From contig CAJNDS010002813.1 of assembly GCA_905221605.1 (NCBI GenBank), forward strand, positions 110,001 to 174,000: a DNA stretch of 64,000 bases. Direction: 5' to 3'. The notes beneath the pieces are model-generated. The model made no database searches and was not told where the DNA came from. It saw only the letters and a list, made by a program, of their open reading frames with translations. The translations under genes and the position numbers were made by a program. Source of the DNA: Symbiodinium natans (taxonomy: Eukaryota; Sar; Dinophyceae; Suessiales; Symbiodiniaceae). Positions 52,701 through 57,816 of the stretch are shown here, piece by piece (position 1 is the first letter of the stretch; each line of letters opens with the position of its first letter).

Positions 52701-55018
52701 GCTATCTGCACTCCATCGTTCGAGATGGTCTCATCCCGGGAGGGGTTGCTGCAGATGGAAGTGCCAGCCGTTACTTCGTGATGATGTCTCCCGTACCGGC
52801 GTGGCAGAGGGAGAGTCATGCAGGCGTTCGTGAAGATGCTGACATTGAATTTGTCATCGACCTGCAACTCGCAGCCCTGGAGGGCGTGCGGATCTTTAGA
52901 TCCAAGGCAGATGCAATTCAGACACCTGACTGGATTTCCAACAGGTACATTGTTTACTGCTATGATCGCCACTCCCAGGTTCCCATCTGGCACAACCGTG
53001 TGTACGAGCTGCTCCGCGTCCGACTGCACAATGCGTGCAAGGATGTTCACGACGGGCGGGAGCCGCGTCCAATCTTCGAGCAGGGCCATTTGGACGATTG
53101 GTCGGAGGAGGGTTGCTACCTTGACTACCTCGAAAGCCTCCAGACCAGGCTCAACTTCCATGAGTACCGGCACTACATCACTGACATGACAAGGCCGTAC
53201 CAAATCGCCCATGAAGAGAACCTCACGGTTGAAGATGAGATCATCAGGCTCGAGGACCTCAAGTTCGCCGACAACGCACCGCGGCCCGAGCCACTGGCGG
53301 AAGCCAAGTGGGGTTCCACGCTCAAGGTGTGGTTCTCCGCAAAGGGCATCCGAGTGGATCGAAAGTACCGCTCCGAGCTCGACCATTTCATCGTCCAGGA
53401 GCTTGTTTCCTTTCCCTGGTTTTACTGCACCAGTTGCCGTAAACATTACATCGATGGAATGATTGAGTGCCAGTTCTGCGGCTCCAGAATCGCAGCTGAG
53501 AGTGACATGGCACATGTTGCCGAACCCAGCAAACGACGCCTGGAGTCCTCCCGGAAGGGACGGAACATCGACATCATGTCGATCGCCCCCCGGCCGGGGT
53601 TGGCAATGAACCGGCACCGTGCAGAGCGAGGAACGCGCGAAGCACAAGATCAAAGTCTCCCTGCAGCAGTACGCAGCAAATGCGTGAGCATGAGAAAATC
53701 GGCAATGAAGAGGGGAGGCCAGTCGATCGCTGACGCTCTCACCAATCCCCTCGACGCCTACAATTTTGCGTCCCGTGGTATGGGTATCACTTCATTGGCC
53801 CAGCTGGACATGTTCGCCCATTTGCACAATCCAGCACCCGGGGCTGATGCCAACGAGAGGAGAGCATTCGCTGGCACTCACCGGGCTGACGCCAGAGTCT
53901 CAATCGCCTATCGTCCGGGAGACGACCGAGTCTCATTGGATGAAGCTTTCTTTGTGGCCTTTCAGTCAAGGCTCTATCTCATTGATGAGATATCCATGAT
54001 CATCTATGCCACCCAGCAGTCCCCGGAAGGGCGACAGAGACCCTTCACGATTCTCTCTTACGATGGTGACTTGTTCACACCAAGGGTAGGCACCGTCTCA
54101 GAAGTGATGGCGGAGGTCAGTCGTTTCTTCCAGGATCAACTTCCCCTGAGCGGAAGCCGTCAGGATCCTGCACCACGCCACGTGGACTTGGCTCGATCTC
54201 TCCGCATCCCTGACGGGTTTGCTTGCCTCGGTCAGACCCAATTGAATGAGCTGCTCCGCGATACCAGGTTTTACCAGCGGTATCTGCACTCCAACCGTGT
54301 CGAGCCGGAGTGGATTCGTCCCACGAGAGCGTCCTCACTCGGAATGATGCGACCTCCTCCTCCTCCCACAGCTGATCGCAGAAGCTCAGCGCCGGCCCGT
54401 CGCCCAGCGGAAGCTGAAGGCTACCGCCCACCGACAGCAAAGTACGGGCCTTCTATGGGAGCGAGGGAGCGCACGCCGTCAAGGGCTACATCGAGGGGCA
54501 GATCTCCAGGTCTCAGCTCAGCAATGCCTGCGAGGCCACCGCCACAGCGCAGGGCTTCGACCCCGCGGCCTCCGCCAGTGCGACGCCCGGGTTCCCCTGG
54601 AGAGGTGCGCACATCCCGCAGACGCGTGGATCCCACTGGACCAAGCATGACGGAAGGAGAATGGTTGGCCGAGAGGCGCAGCCGAGTCGATGTCGAGATT
54701 GGGAAAAGGCTCAGCATTCTTCAGGAACTCTTTGCTGACCTTCCAGAGCACTACCCTTTCGACCATGATGGTGATCTCATCGACCCGACGCGGACGCGCT
54801 CGAGCACCTGGACCCTTCTTGACGGGTACTACTGGGCCATGCTCAAGGCCCGGGATGCGCACTGGGTGTCGGAAGAAGAGGTGGTGAACGCCCTTCCTGC
54901 TTGGGGAAACCCAGGGGGGATCGTCGTCTACGACTACGACCACGTGTTGTGGTATCTCAGAGGATGGAAACACCACGTCACGAATCCACACACTGGTGTG
55001 CAAGAGAGGCGGTACTAA
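40778..55018 (+). CDS. 4746-residue gag-pol polyprotein with extra enzyme domains
   Basis: The start is ATG 40778 (the GTG three bases upstream is in frame but not needed); the stop is TAA 55016-55018. Order by residue: coiled coil (190-346); Lys/Ser-rich basic-acidic segment (395-425); gag core (about 458-670); CCCH fingers (692-711 and 744-762); aspartic protease D988-T-G-S; Fe/2OG-dioxygenase-like domain (1170-1315); integrase zinc site H1489/H1493/C1500/C1503 and catalytic D1534, D1596, E1627; reverse transcriptase with D2168 and Y2263-V-D-D; RNase H D2596, E2640, D2835; methyltransferase-like domain (about 2940-3150); SGNH hydrolase-like domain (3365-3590); Tpt1/KptA-like domain (3805-4070); zinc ribbon C4217-C4234; a region of unknown fold; a Pro/Arg-rich stretch (about 4520-4625); C-terminal helices. 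There is no frameshift or internal stop. The element's protease presumably cuts it. Confidence 0.97.
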   Translation: MTDQAPLGPAGIPVPDDGASNLSMSFDGNAPGEDAAPREGELPLTTTALRLHDHRLFQKGAVSEAGVTTGASSRQTASAPWQVVSPSARQPPASLPIAAGGSSSQDISPSAQSLFPPTSSTMNSLTIGDQRILQNQANISNVFVQNDRSPLLEQIAEHRHNQIIGQIANNFQEQLQAMGMNVMSGVSQLRVELAQAETRLGSEETQARQRLATGQSQLDSQANEINVARGEAQALAQRLSAAESHADATYARLRDQLHQAEAKAVSNADLLNAEMDSARVAAAQATHAVQATSEVEISRLTAEVRDFRVMMSHESEKRKMAEKENAELKSQLNQAIAALQAHASATGSAPSAPPGLIPTYPINTPPQDAKGSRPRRHPDGGGPDGDDDGSDDDDSSSSHKKKKSKKKDKKNKKRDSSSSSDLSPKQLKAIIKQLAKGKTNEKEEVDEDVNKTKSKEAEKILFPKFPTPEQYRNWRIRVREAVVAASNKPDEAFEWLSKVWDKDSKEEELRDTGGFSTLDAKVLSAVTNVLEGDFARQMDTLKEREAHAGRLVRGRQILFLLHQHFATNILHNSVYDMEDLLSVTLVNENLVMFVRNWDTVLSGIQTTPEDKVLEPLFHRQVKKCKALQHDIAIYERAAEGSSERSFKFLYDAANSHLNRKRLERNRERIAKQTGAPAVPTAPAPKKVPKGFCISFVKNGSCKNGGSCKYKHQTPSGRGRSQSPGGGRGRSPSRPNSPSGKPRVCKFYKQGRCDRGENCKFMHTGKPGAAATPDGSQKGSARPDKGKDKKKKKERKGSRASSKGSKGSKGSKGSHGSGNSKGSARRRSGGPSLPSAVCLLGAMMAGTASQADAFTLRKDESYWPPQCSTDMRLALPAVSFDNSPMYINFPLRDGELKFPVENPQRRYDKKWSVDYIPKPDNQSTRDALMAARMLRATVKDSLEDKPSRCNYCCDTEFGCNYCIPKGLRVSCPAKVQLSSESPPIEWIGDTGSAQDLISERELVNLHPYESDCPINICTANGPSYAGTQCDVGIPSLNSIAKPYVLPDTPNVLSVGQRCMDLGYDFIWKGFQRPYFRSPGGDKVFLDVKDNVPYLKSWKEGIACPAHSRHESTRIDTDDAVETITNPEQIAAQLIQEQDFSHQACLRLLKDSNFKQSRFNRKAIKPKDSKDSKYMIFGAFSHGGMQGITNRTHSYPKVIKYLLSYLKHHGADGPITSIAVNQNSGVKMHKDVNNHREHLNYTIAVGDFTGGELWIHDDTIRKDEPGCINKIAPTGAKLGGRLHRSKSKIISFDPKTFHCVTPWKGERWSITGYVNRAVHRLDSHQLEKLKSLGFLLPKQKNFPPAVPAEIDEEMTLYELATMDPPAPAPEPKSKPKVKLKKKPEEPSDKKKIAKEASKAEPPSDEPDWSKVEGLLKEAVAPIPSSPDEEFLDKTELIRSPKPDSGEPSVLPPPPEGERHAPDGDPGEGSGGEGKRSRRIENLKKEAKSAAHLMTHLPKNPFCDVCQRAKMYKPPSYQTDGWHSVEDKAFGDHITADHIIVYRDRDTVIEESRLALVLKDVATSFTYAYPSALRSEDECIAALQHFVSSSDEVGVFYSDQAKELISAAKFLGWRHEQSKAYIHQSNAIAERAVRATTEGTRSNLLQAGLSHVYWPQALEHACTAVNISNPHGAKFTPWFKRFGSQFPGKVIPFGCRIDYWVGPKKKRKNRERFEPTAEPGVFVGYHFQPGMKWKHEVLVLSLKELNRQDFHECIKPIRAYQFKVPEGDFTFPMKQRYERVQQGLAADALERPATESLHNQDAEPSAEQAAEASDADRKVEPPKVLHPKTGKEIPLPEGGRYYDSGGTLGRRYGGTRGSRKPDSIPSDLWVRLSKAQKEKAIDDEAREQALRDLEARETPSSSSSARPSAVANPVKDEWTIRGDKLIRFHYSPRRELFSPHLTDCPVPISALGKERLTKIMPIGGKDIIADCDEWRHVRKRNKKLSFKWVGRTEFDILTKPHTSEEAVKDFPCMPTVPMSNHQHRDKIPVSRALTAEQVQEAMAMVARPVGRKELLADPQAQASLDVEWEKLMKKKAWDMSSVREWEEVSKEAAKRGKKAHVGKIFEICVEKGSELPKGNPLRKFKGRTVFQGNNVKDENNDTALFSELGSSPATMEAGKVLDAYGHAPGHDVEQGDGKQAYTQTTLKGADTWVRLPRERWPKEWVGKFRDPVVRLRLALYGHPDSGGFWEQHCEKRLREVGFELVFPAAWPSVFYHPTLKLLLAVYVDDFKMAGPKENLAKGWELIGSRIDMDTPTPIGRYLGCEHLSQSSSLGKADHPFAHVFDKSLPDPAAKPATAAAKEDFTEYYPEEGMVVRHHVQPRKALFKPRAAEAVALDLSPHRLTLMRPLGSEAAPDELWDTGGAKHKRDHLWTGATYLAANGHTERSAMAAVKKIRDKLNAKKAARKHAFYDVNQLSDHQGCMYAKTRQVVYDMSSFLQQAIDRYKELTGPEWHNLKKVSTPFYDDKIARPTDAEAEPKGKLAPIASRVLMKLLFAARMARYDLLRAVQGLASRVTKWSADCDKALHRLMCYVASTLDHRMTCFIGDSLDKCKLWLFADSDHAGEHDNKSTSGGFLALVGPNTYFPLSAFSKKQTSTALSSTEAEVVCANVTLRALGLPSSALWSVLLNAGGDTAPKPLRSDIAKHDFKPKSYPFQGISTINKTGRHLLADGRIVEFFSKSSSLPFPVELTSHPIRDLWLLQKGKWTLHQRAVAWEELDEDERTLPPDDFEYGILVYRRSTAEYRRHAEAEAILQREAEGIRGSGGGVDTEVGVTRKPCDFGLIMSVPHSIQPVVLEDNQATIRILESGKSPAFRHSDKTQRINLGWIAEQFRRKHYDLAYINTNLQAADILTKPFTNAEKWRNALLLMGITQRKLESRKATPASVPPPAVASDSRPDSKTKRVIIEVCCSDDSIIGEIAHHEFPECKVVRVTESMDLNSPDTRRAIIDIAKEHHRAGARVLTWVSLPCTGGSQWTRINLKVPKNRDAVLDARRKFKKLWASFVDLSQGLDKASVDYCVEWPRDCEYWGWDKVRKWLDRHPFVYAKFDGCRFGLHNKKGVPVKKPWCVATTLQTVYNRLNDKKCTRSHEHAKCLKESENYSKPLARAIHKAFKEVNSSAAARSSSPVVPACPAIITSPTMTEFLTDEERQQRVAEFKQALVDPDRLADAMAGILLPPSFSDLAEAVVEPQDDDADDDLFLGTIPIYRWRELREEDPSSHWTVLYERFYRKHGVRVFSETEIDASVLRDSTLGGWIQILYRHAQDLATLAFGPKAGGAIDSTKHYDICRRIANLSVGASDFQYFAKTSSLVEKLFTPALQRISLPPEERRRFLIVGDSSLALCHYTGRKPTHRMTIEPLMQDVFRNNPEVESLIYSMKWGYHLDQLIDEALKHLNEARDHHPEGAATHIIFGWSGNDVWGQHGYHGYTWHLQSKFTKRTAEELEQIDTWPAKQKLRVDRACERACKLLHRTDVSGVSFLMGSHHSCFFPVGELYDRCMKNHARDLMSGGCTIIDPVELYEQTSRPDGFHADASDQNLQSTLRWHAAMLRGILTDYRLLAVEQQLIANQREAVFHAHFVLNKPEPFLTVPPASGRILSKIVDSPDPPLAREAEEEIVLAGPLLAEAEYEVVDDDSAQSCNPQPITELDFARNDTRPGAGCVLAIEDSDPINVVAEEHLVMANQAAEGITQEELTAVAAEEEITLLSQFVEQDDDPYENADTYSLKRAEVVAPPSPVVVISDPDAPQPSEAVSQAPLVPKAKPRPPTLPRWVTADQLPDLPDDYRFLTENARVCLSKKMSFLARGFANRRAPEMAVHISARDNSIEWSEFFEKLGMMWRGLRVEHVVDVLKSTHDKVRFEVKVVIKPDREVQLRAFRAIQGHDGILLSEETDVMALNTHSYHLSSLWQPNLANRPRVGTTGYTSEAFESMPKLAYHGTYRCYLHSIVRDGLIPGGVAADGSASRYFVMMSPVPAWQRESHAGVREDADIEFVIDLQLAALEGVRIFRSKADAIQTPDWISNRYIVYCYDRHSQVPIWHNRVYELLRVRLHNACKDVHDGREPRPIFEQGHLDDWSEEGCYLDYLESLQTRLNFHEYRHYITDMTRPYQIAHEENLTVEDEIIRLEDLKFADNAPRPEPLAEAKWGSTLKVWFSAKGIRVDRKYRSELDHFIVQELVSFPWFYCTSCRKHYIDGMIECQFCGSRIAAESDMAHVAEPSKRRLESSRKGRNIDIMSIAPRPGLAMNRHRAERGTREAQDQSLPAAVRSKCVSMRKSAMKRGGQSIADALTNPLDAYNFASRGMGITSLAQLDMFAHLHNPAPGADANERRAFAGTHRADARVSIAYRPGDDRVSLDEAFFVAFQSRLYLIDEISMIIYATQQSPEGRQRPFTILSYDGDLFTPRVGTVSEVMAEVSRFFQDQLPLSGSRQDPAPRHVDLARSLRIPDGFACLGQTQLNELLRDTRFYQRYLHSNRVEPEWIRPTRASSLGMMRPPPPPTADRRSSAPARRPAEAEGYRPPTAKYGPSMGARERTPSRATSRGRSPGLSSAMPARPPPQRRASTPRPPPVRRPGSPGEVRTSRRRVDPTGPSMTEGEWLAERRSRVDVEIGKRLSILQELFADLPEHYPFDHDGDLIDPTRTRSSTWTLLDGYYWAMLKARDAHWVSEEEVVNALPAWGNPGGIVVYDYDHVLWYLRGWKHHVTNPHTGVQERRY
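41350..43065 (+). other. gag region: coiled coil, basic stretch, two CCCH fingers
   Basis: A heptad-rich helix (AQRLSAAESHADATYARL, later AEKENAELKSQLNQAIAAL) precedes a Lys-rich patch (HKKKKSKKKDKKNKKRD) and the gag core beginning FPKFPTPEQYRNWRIRVREA. RNA binding is by C692-x8-C701-x5-C707-x3-H711 and C744-x7-C752-x5-C758-x3-H762. This is the CCCH arrangement of mRNA-binding proteins, not the CCHC knuckle usual in copia gag. SR-type repeats (GRGRSQSPGGGRGRSPSR) separate the two fingers. Confidence 0.9.
43700..43960 (+). other. retropepsin-like aspartic protease
   Basis: IEWIGDTGSAQDLIS has the catalytic D988-T-G-S triad of retroviral-type proteases. Downstream SIAKPYVLPDTPNVLSVGQR matches the second half of copia proteases (the N-L-L-S-V-x-Q region). 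It presumably matures the polyprotein. Confidence 0.9.
44285..44735 (+). other. Fe(II)/2OG dioxygenase-like domain between protease and integrase
   Basis: The sequence has the double-stranded beta-helix signature: VKMHKDVNNHREHLNY supplies H1227-x-D1229, GDFTGGELWIHDD is the typical G-G-E-L strand, and FHCVTPWKGERWSITGY supplies the distal H1296 and R1305 for 2-oxoglutarate. All ligands are kept, so it may be catalytic. Related domains hydroxylate proteins or demethylate nucleic acids; the target here is unknown. Confidence 0.85.
45235..46000 (+). other. integrase
   Basis: The zinc site H1489-x3-H1493-x6-C1500-x2-C1503 is followed by the catalytic core D1534 (TADHIIV), D1596 (FYSDQAKEL) and E1627 (HQSNAIAERAVR). 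The last two acids are separated by 30 residues, shorter than the usual 35. HQSNAIAER stands where copia normally has QQNGVAER. The perfect target duplication shows that such an integrase worked. Confidence 0.93.
46880..49500 (+). other. reverse transcriptase and RNase H
   Basis: The reverse transcriptase palm has HDVEQGDGKQAYTQ (D2168), LRLALYGHPDSGGFWEQH and LAVYVDDFKMAGP (Y2263-V-D-D). RNase H has FADSDHAGEHDNKSTSG (D2596), SKKQTSTALSSTEAE (E2640) and LEDNQATIRILESG (D2835), ending YINTNLQAADILTKPF. About 150 extra residues lie between E2640 and D2835, and a further insert follows the YVDD block. The order and motifs are those of the copia superfamily. Confidence 0.95.
49590..50230 (+). 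other. methyltransferase-like domain after RNase H
   Basis: VIIEVCCSDDSIIGE resembles the AdoMet-binding motif I of Rossmann methyltransferases (acid E2944). VSLPCTGGSQWTRIN places P3005-C3006 where C5-cytosine methyltransferases keep their catalytic Pro-Cys, and VEWPRDCEYWGW (E3057) resembles the following ENV-type motif. The order fits a C5-DNA-methyltransferase relative, and cytosine methyltransferases captured by dinoflagellate retrotransposons have been reported. The similarity is weak, so the activity is inference. Confidence 0.55.
50870..51550 (+). other. SGNH/GDSL hydrolase-like domain
   Basis: FLIVGDSSLALCHY gives block I (G3372-D-S3374, nucleophile Ser). IIFGWSGNDVWGQHG gives block III (G-N3452-D). 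RPDGFHADASDQN gives block V (D3562-x2-H3565). All four SGNH catalytic positions are therefore recognisable in order and at normal spacing for an esterase/lipase of about 220 residues. Such enzymes remove acyl or acetyl groups from lipids, sugars or proteins. Finding one in a retrotransposon polyprotein is unusual. Confidence 0.8.
52180..52990 (+). other. Tpt1/KptA-like RNA 2'-phosphotransferase domain
   Basis: Tpt1/KptA enzymes transfer an RNA 2'-phosphate to NAD+. The family blocks are present in order: LSKKMSFLARGFANRRAPE (family LSxxLSxxLRH); DKVRFEVKVV; LRAFRAIQGHDG (R3911, family RAxQGHS); YHGTYRCYLHSIVRDGLIPG (H3970-G-T, family HGT...I...GL); and SRYFVMMSP (family R-x-H-x-H). The first block keeps Arg (R3838), but the following catalytic-site His is Gly, so the domain may be altered in activity or serve to bind NAD or RNA. 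Confidence 0.8.
53380..55018 (+). other. C-terminal region: zinc ribbon, unknown domain, Pro/Arg-rich linker
   Basis: C4217-x2-C4220-x10-C4231-x2-C4234 (YCTSCRKHYIDGMIECQFCG) is a zinc ribbon directly after the Tpt1-like domain. A region with RVSLDEAFFVAFQSRLYLID and SYDGDLFTPRVGTVSEVMAE follows, of no family I know. Then come a Pro/Arg/Ser-rich basic linker (about 54340-54640) and a final helical segment with RRSRVDVEIGKRLSILQELF. Confidence 0.7.
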
Positions 55019-55390
55019 GGCCTAAAAGGAGGCATGGTCAGGGTTGCACACTCCACCCTGACGGGTCGGATTCGCCGACCCAGCACTTTTGAGCAAATTG
55101 TTTTCGTTCTTTGCATTTCTGATTCCATCAGCCTACGTGTGTGTGCCCGTGCGCCGCACTGCATCTCCTTCGCCGCTCTGACGAGCTGGCTACACAGTAG
55201 CAGTTGTAGTCAGTTTCTATCCTCAGGGTAACAGGTGAAGAGCACCTCCCTGACGGGCTGGATTTATTTTCAGCTGGTTATGTGAGGTGAAATTTCCTCA
55301 AGATGCAGTCGTTTTGCGTACTAGGTACGACTGTAGCGAACATCGTTTGTCTTTCCTCAACTTTTGACGCCTCTTACGTTGCACTAAGTT

Positions 55391-55400
55391 GCGCGGGGGG
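55391..55400 (+). promoter_or_regulatory. candidate polypurine tract
   Basis: GCGCGGGGGG abuts the right LTR directly. A G-rich purine run at this position is where plus-strand DNA synthesis starts in LTR retrotransposons. It is short and interrupted by C at its 5' end. Confidence 0.6.
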
Positions 55401-55507
55401 TGTTGTTACAGAAAGACATTTCATTACTTACCGTTGTTCGCTCATGGCTCAAGAAAAAGGCGTGTGCACGTTTCCCTAAATATTGGGGCTGTCTGCTGGT
55501 AACAATA
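55401..55507 (+). repeat. right LTR, 107 bp
   Basis: Identical to the left LTR at every position; followed by ttcag. Zero differences over 107 bp give only a coarse age limit but agree with the fully intact frame. Confidence 0.97.
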
Positions 55508-55512
55508 TTCAG

Positions 55513-56889
55513 CGCATGGACGGCCTTGAGTGGTTGTGGGTCCAGGGCAGGACCACCCTTGCACGTCGCGAGGTGAGAAGGCGATGAGTGCTGAGGTGCT
55601 GAGCTGAGCCCGGAATGGTCAAAGACCCTGCACATTGCCGGCGTTGGACTTCTAGCCTCTTCTGTAGAAGCCTAGCCCTTTCCTTCTGTCAGCGACCAGC
55701 CGGCCATGGAAAACAAAGCTGTGTCCGGAACAGAAAGTTCAGTGAAAGTTCCAAGCAATCCCGAGAAAACCCCGAGGATGAACAGGCTGATATGTAGATT
55801 TCAAAGCTTGTGAGTGGCAGCTGCTTCGTTGTTGTGTAGCTCATCGTGCTGCTCGAGGACAGCCTGCTAGTGGGGTTGGGATGTCGTTTTGAAGGTCCCA
55901 TGTTGAGAGTCAAGCAAGAGCACTGCTTGAATCTGCGAAAGCAGAAGCTTGCCAAAATTTAAAAATGTTGCCAGTGAACAAGTAGCTAGCCTGAGACAGC
56001 TAGCGCCGGCGAATCCCACCCTGCACATCTACGACCCTCGACTCTGGATTAGGACTCGGTCTTGCATTGCTCACTGAAGGTGGTTGTGGCTGCGCGAACG
56101 GCTCATGGATGTCCTACGCCAGTGCAGTCGGATACTCTAGAGTCTCATTCCTGACAAGTGCTGTCACTGTTCAATCCTGTGAGCTTCGGCAAACGCTGCT
56201 GGACTTCTAACTGAGCCAACCTAATAGCACCAACAAGCTCATGGAAGGGGCGGCTGGTTCTCAGCACTCGGGTCAGCAATACATCTGAATTCACCCCATC
56301 CTTCCGATGGTGCAATAGTTACGCCATGGCCAAGAGCGACATTTTGTCCCTACGCTGCTTCCCTGCAAATCAAGTCAGGGGGAGCCTTTCAAGACCATTT
56401 TTTCGCGGTTCTCACAGAATCCCAACCCCGCCAAAAGAACTTGTTTCGCTGGTGCAGGCTCCGGCTCCTATGCCCTGCTACCCACCGGCGATCAAGACAC
56501 GCCGGTCCGTGGGGTGGCCAGCCAGGCCGAGTCGCGGATCCGCGCTGTCAGCGTTGTGGGCTCGCAGCGCCAGGCGAGGCGGTGCCCGAAACGCAGACGT
56601 GGTGTGCGTATATATATATATAGTTATATTTTTCATATTTAAAAATTTTGTCTGTCGCTCATATATGAGCTGCTTCTTTCAGGCGTTCGAGTATAGGTAG
56701 TTTGCATCGGACATGTTCACTGTCCTCGGAAGGGGTGAAGAGGTTAACAAAATAGCTTGTATATTGTCATCAATAATAGTAAATAAGTACATTAGATAAA
56801 TACATAAATAGATACAATATATATATATATATATACATATATACATATATGTTTCAGGCCTAGCGGCACGGGCCGGCCCCCGCCCCCTG
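55513..56889. other. no recognised gene; AT-rich patches
   Basis: Flank of the retrotransposon. TA microsatellites lie at 56610-56622 and 56814-56834. A 124-codon + frame at 56326-56700 has no motif and ends within AT-rich sequence. Confidence 0.4.
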
Positions 56890-57540
56890 TCTTCTCTTTC
56901 CCTTTTTCTGTGTCCTTGGGCTTTGTCGCTCTCCGTCTCTTGTTTTTCTTTCCCTTCTCTCTCTCTCTCGCTCTCTCGCGTGGTCTTTTTCTGTCTTTGT
57001 TTCTTCCTCTCTCTACTTGCCTGTTTTTCTTTTTCTCGTCTTTCTCTTTCTCCTCTTACTTCTCCTCATTTTCTCTTTCTTTTCTCTGCCTCTTTCTCTT
57101 TCCCTTTCTCTGTCTCTTTCTCTTTCCTCTTCCTGTTCCTCTTTCTCTTCGTCTTCCTCTTCCTCTTCCTCTTTCTCTTTCTCTTTCTCTTTCTCCCTTA
57201 CCTTTGATTGTTTTTTTCTTGCTCTTGCTGTTGGTCTTTCTCTGTTTCTTTTCCTCTCTCTCTCTCCCTCACCCTCTCCCTCTCTCTCTCCCTCTCTTTT
57301 CTCTTTCTTCACCTTTTTCCTTCTCCTTCACCTTTCTCTTTTTTCTTTTCTTTCTGTTGCTGTTGGTCTTCCTCTGTCTCTCTCTCTCTCCATCTCTCTC
57401 TCCTCTCTCTTTTCTTTGTTATTTATATCTCTGTCTTCTCACTTTCTCTTGCTCGTTCACCTTTCTCTTCTTCGTTCACCTTTGTCTCTTTCTCTCTTTC
57501 TCTCTTCGTCGTCTTCTATCTGTCTCTCTTTCTCTTACCT
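56890..57540 (+). repeat. 650-bp polypyrimidine tract
   Basis: The + strand is nearly all C and T (CTTTCTCTTT, TTCCTC and CTCTCT units), with scattered G. Open frames on both strands here (Phe/Leu/Ser on +, Lys/Glu/Arg on -) are composition artefacts. Such mirror-type purine/pyrimidine tracts can form triplex DNA. Confidence 0.9.
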
Positions 57541-57707
57541 TTGCCCGCGCGCGTGCGCACCCGCATCAGGAGCATCAGTGCGGTTGGTTTGGGAGCCCCA
57601 AAAACATCCATCCTAAACACGCGTTTTGTCTTCAAACGCTGTAAACACGCGTTCTTTTGCTTGGGAAGCCATTTGGGACCCAGGAAAGGGAGCATCATGA
57701 GCATCAG

Positions 57708-57816
57708 GGGGGGTGGGGCGGGTGGGCGGGGCGTTGGGGGGTGGGGGGGGGGGGGGGGGGTGGGGGGTGGGGTGGGTGGGGGTGGGGGGTGGGGGTGGGG
57801 GGGGGGGGGGGGTGGT
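57708..57816 (+). repeat. G-rich tract with G-quadruplex potential
   Basis: About 110 bases almost entirely G with single T or C spacers (GGGGTGGGGGG units). Many overlapping G-runs of four or more would allow stacked quadruplexes on the + strand. Confidence 0.9.

Larger units (their letters stand above)
40630..55507 (+). mobile_element. complete giant Ty1/copia-order LTR retrotransposon
   Basis: 14,878 bp bounded by identical 107-bp LTRs and flanked by the 5-bp duplication ttcag (40625-40629 and 55508-55512). Inside are a primer-binding-site candidate directly after the left LTR, one open frame of 4746 codons, and a G-rich purine tract abutting the right LTR. Integrase precedes reverse transcriptase, which defines the copia order. 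Typical copia elements are about 5 kb; this one is about three times longer because of extra enzyme-like domains. Identical LTRs, an intact frame and a perfect target-site duplication indicate very recent insertion and probable competence for transposition. Confidence 0.97.

Noticed and set aside
52334-53653. 439-codon minus-strand frame inside the copia element
   Set aside because: Antisense to a region with clear Tpt1-like motifs on the + strand; no recognisable motif of its own.
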